Shown here: positions 62,559 to 64,000 of the stretch, one piece after another
Layout: each line of letters opens with the position of its first letter
Numbering within the stretch: the first letter of the stretch is position 1
Origin: an uncultured Kiloniellaceae bacterium
GTDB taxonomy: Bacteria; Pseudomonadota; Alphaproteobacteria; Kiloniellales; Kiloniellaceae
NCBI GenBank assembly: GCA_947500035.1
Contig: CANMQP010000018.1
Coordinates: 124,001 to 188,000 of the forward strand
Length of the DNA stretch: 64,000 bases
Direction: 5' to 3'
Notes under the pieces: generated by a model
The model's input: the letters and a program-made list of their open reading frames with translations, nothing else
Databases searched by the model: none
What the model was told of the DNA's origin: nothing
Made by a program: the position numbers and the translations under genes

Positions 62559-63986
62559 TCAGGCCGCGTCACGGAAACCTTCGTCATCGTAGTACCAGAA
62601 GACGTCTTCTCCGTCCTGTTGAGTCTTCAGGGCTACAGGCCGTCCCCATAAGCGGTAAACATGCGCAAGGCTGTGCTCGGCGTAGCCCGGATGGAGGTTG
62701 CGTCCGTCATGCACGTGGGAGAGCAGCAGGGTGCCGCTGTGCTCAAAGTCGGCGTCCTCAACCTTGATGACGGGCAGCGACCCCGTCCCGACGGACCTCA
62801 GCAAAGTTTCGCGGATGGTCTTCCAATCCCCCTCGTCCACGGTTTCTGTGACGACCAAGGAACCCTCCTGAGACTGAAATTCGAAGAGCCCAAGCTCACC
62901 GCAGAGGTCCTCGGTGAGGAAACGCCGCAGGAAGGAAGAATCGCGGTCTGTCTCGCGAAGCGCAAACATCATCTCGTGACCGGTCATCTCCGGCTTGCCG
63001 TCCCGCTCGATTTCCTCATTTGTCGGGTTGTCGTACCGCCGCTTGATGTCGTCCCAGACCTTCAGGCCGACATGGTAGGGGTTGATATCTCCCGCAATCG
63101 GCTGAACCACCTGATTGTGACGTACCAGGAATTCGAGATAGATATCCTGCGGCAGGTCGAGGCTGTTCATGATCTCGCGGTGCCAGTAGGTCGCCCAGCC
63201 CTCGTTCATGATCTTGGTTTCCATCTGCGGAATGAAGTACTGGGCCTCCTCGTGCACGATGGTCAGCAGGTCACGCTCCCAATCGGTGAGCCGGGGCTGA
63301 TGGTCGCGAATGAACAGCAGAATATCTTCATCCGGCTCCAAGGGCACCCGGCTGAGATCCGGTTCGACATACTCCGGGCGCTTGTGAATCTTGCGGTATT
63401 CGTCCGCAGGCGGTTGAGCGGCCGCCAGGGCTCTGGCCCTCTGTTCCTCCTGGGTGAGCTTCCGTATGGCCGGATTGCGGCTGCACTGCATGGAAAGCGC
63501 ATGGGCAGCATCGAGTACAGGCTCGACCTTGTTAATGCCGATCGACGGGTCTTCCATGTAGTCCCGCACCCGGTCCGCCCGCGCCTTGAAGGAGGGGATC
63601 ACGCTGCCGGCCTTGGTGTATTTGAAGGTCACATTGTTGCGGAAAAAATCATTGTGCGCATAGACATGCGCGATGGTCAGGATTTGAAGACAGAGCGAAT
63701 TCTGGCTCATGAGGTAGGCCAGGCTTGGAGAGGCGTTAATCACCATCTCGTAGGGCAGGCCCGCGGCCCCGTGATTGTAGAGCGTCGATTGCCGTTCGAA
63801 GGATTTGCCGTAAGACCAGTGAGGATAATGCGCGGGCATCCCATGGTATGCCATGGCCCCGAGCATCTGGGTGTGATCGCAAATTTCGAATTCCTGATCG
63901 TAGCAGGTCAGGCCGAAGGCCTCGACCTTCTCCCGGATCTTTTCGTCCCAGGCTTCCAGATCGCTGGTTTCGTACATCCGTTCCAT
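62559..63986 (-). CDS. SpoVR family protein (YcgB-like)
   Basis: The 475-residue protein matches the SpoVR/YcgB family: GAMAYHGMPAHYPHWSYGKSFERQSTLYNHG and NASPSLAYLMSQNSLCLQILTIAHVYAHNDFFRNN near residues 48-120, HEEAQYFIPQMETKIMNEGWATYWHREIMNSL and the DRDSSFLRRFLTEDLC block. In Bacillus SpoVR affects spore cortex formation; in proteobacteria the gene usually sits in an operon with prkA (yeaG) and yeaH, which would lie beyond base 64000. The frame is still open up to the window edge, so a longer N-terminus cannot be excluded; GAGCGG precedes the ATG used. Confidence 0.92.
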   Translation of the reverse strand: MERMYETSDLEAWDEKIREKVEAFGLTCYDQEFEICDHTQMLGAMAYHGMPAHYPHWSYGKSFERQSTLYNHGAAGLPYEMVINASPSLAYLMSQNSLCLQILTIAHVYAHNDFFRNNVTFKYTKAGSVIPSFKARADRVRDYMEDPSIGINKVEPVLDAAHALSMQCSRNPAIRKLTQEEQRARALAAAQPPADEYRKIHKRPEYVEPDLSRVPLEPDEDILLFIRDHQPRLTDWERDLLTIVHEEAQYFIPQMETKIMNEGWATYWHREIMNSLDLPQDIYLEFLVRHNQVVQPIAGDINPYHVGLKVWDDIKRRYDNPTNEEIERDGKPEMTGHEMMFALRETDRDSSFLRRFLTEDLCGELGLFEFQSQEGSLVVTETVDEGDWKTIRETLLRSVGTGSLPVIKVEDADFEHSGTLLLSHVHDGRNLHPGYAEHSLAHVYRLWGRPVALKTQQDGEDVFWYYDDEGFRDAA

Positions 63987-64000
63987 TCGATTGTCCGCTC

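Overview
The window reads as chromosome of a GC-rich alphaproteobacterium, probably a marine or soil Rhodospirillales/Kiloniellales-type heterotroph. This is inferred from gene content (tripartite TctABC and TRAP transporters, several ABC uptake systems, six LysR regulators, SorC, RpiR and TetR regulators, a small FYDLN-type protein, SpoVR) and from base composition; no rRNA, tRNA or CRISPR array was seen. No single large mobile element dominates. Catabolic cassettes alternate with short accessory patches that are more AT-rich or repeat-rich.

Layout. 1-5.3 kb: end of a Na+/alanine symporter, a small unknown protein, a secreted beta-propeller protein facing a LysR gene, and a second LysR facing an isochorismatase-like hydrolase. 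6-9 kb: a complete TctCBA operon on the minus strand. 9.2-14.4 kb: a LysR gene facing a PLP enzyme of the L-cysteate sulfo-lyase/D-cysteine desulfhydrase family, followed by a four-gene polar amino-acid ABC transporter; this looks like one uptake-and-cleavage unit for a sulfur-containing amino acid or sulfonate. 14.5-17.2 kb: a membrane protein, a BA3436-type luciferase-like oxidoreductase and an isolated NleD-like (M91) zinc protease. 17.5-24.6 kb: LysR with a fatty-acid-hydroxylase/PanB-like pair, a cupin and DUF4437 pair with its own LysR, an unusual SDR and two small unknown genes. 25.0-26.6 kb: an MlrC-family (M81) metallopeptidase.

26.6-32.4 kb is the main accessory island. It holds a tandem array and other copies of a GGACCTGACCCC repeat, a 279-bp palindromic MITE-like element, a ParDE toxin-antitoxin pair with its operator dyad, a HEPN-like/triple zinc-ribbon protein, and a two-gene cassette in which an ASCH-domain protein overlaps a 703-residue GNAT-PIN-GNAT-PUA-like protein with its own dyad-containing promoter. 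I consider that cassette the best candidate for an undescribed system (toxin, tRNA-directed or defence).

32.5-37.5 kb: a TRAP transporter with an N-formylglutamate-amidohydrolase-like gene and a divergent RpiR regulator. 37.6-43.8 kb: TetR facing a 17-bp repeat array and a DUF4281-like membrane protein, more membrane and unknown genes, a SorC regulator, a VOC protein and two tandem paralogous secreted proteins of unknown function. 43.9-51.5 kb: a polyol (sorbitol/mannitol-type) ABC transporter with two SDR polyol dehydrogenases, a HAD phosphatase and an HpaI-type aldolase, which together could import and break down a sugar alcohol. 51.5-53.6 kb: LysR facing a DMT exporter. 53.7-57.3 kb: small, mostly minus-strand unknown genes with very AT-rich spacers, including a secreted protein of seven Cys repeats and a 48-residue gene. 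57.5-64 kb: a secreted unknown protein, GST, gamma-glutamyltranspeptidase-like enzyme, GNAT, and SpoVR at the right edge.
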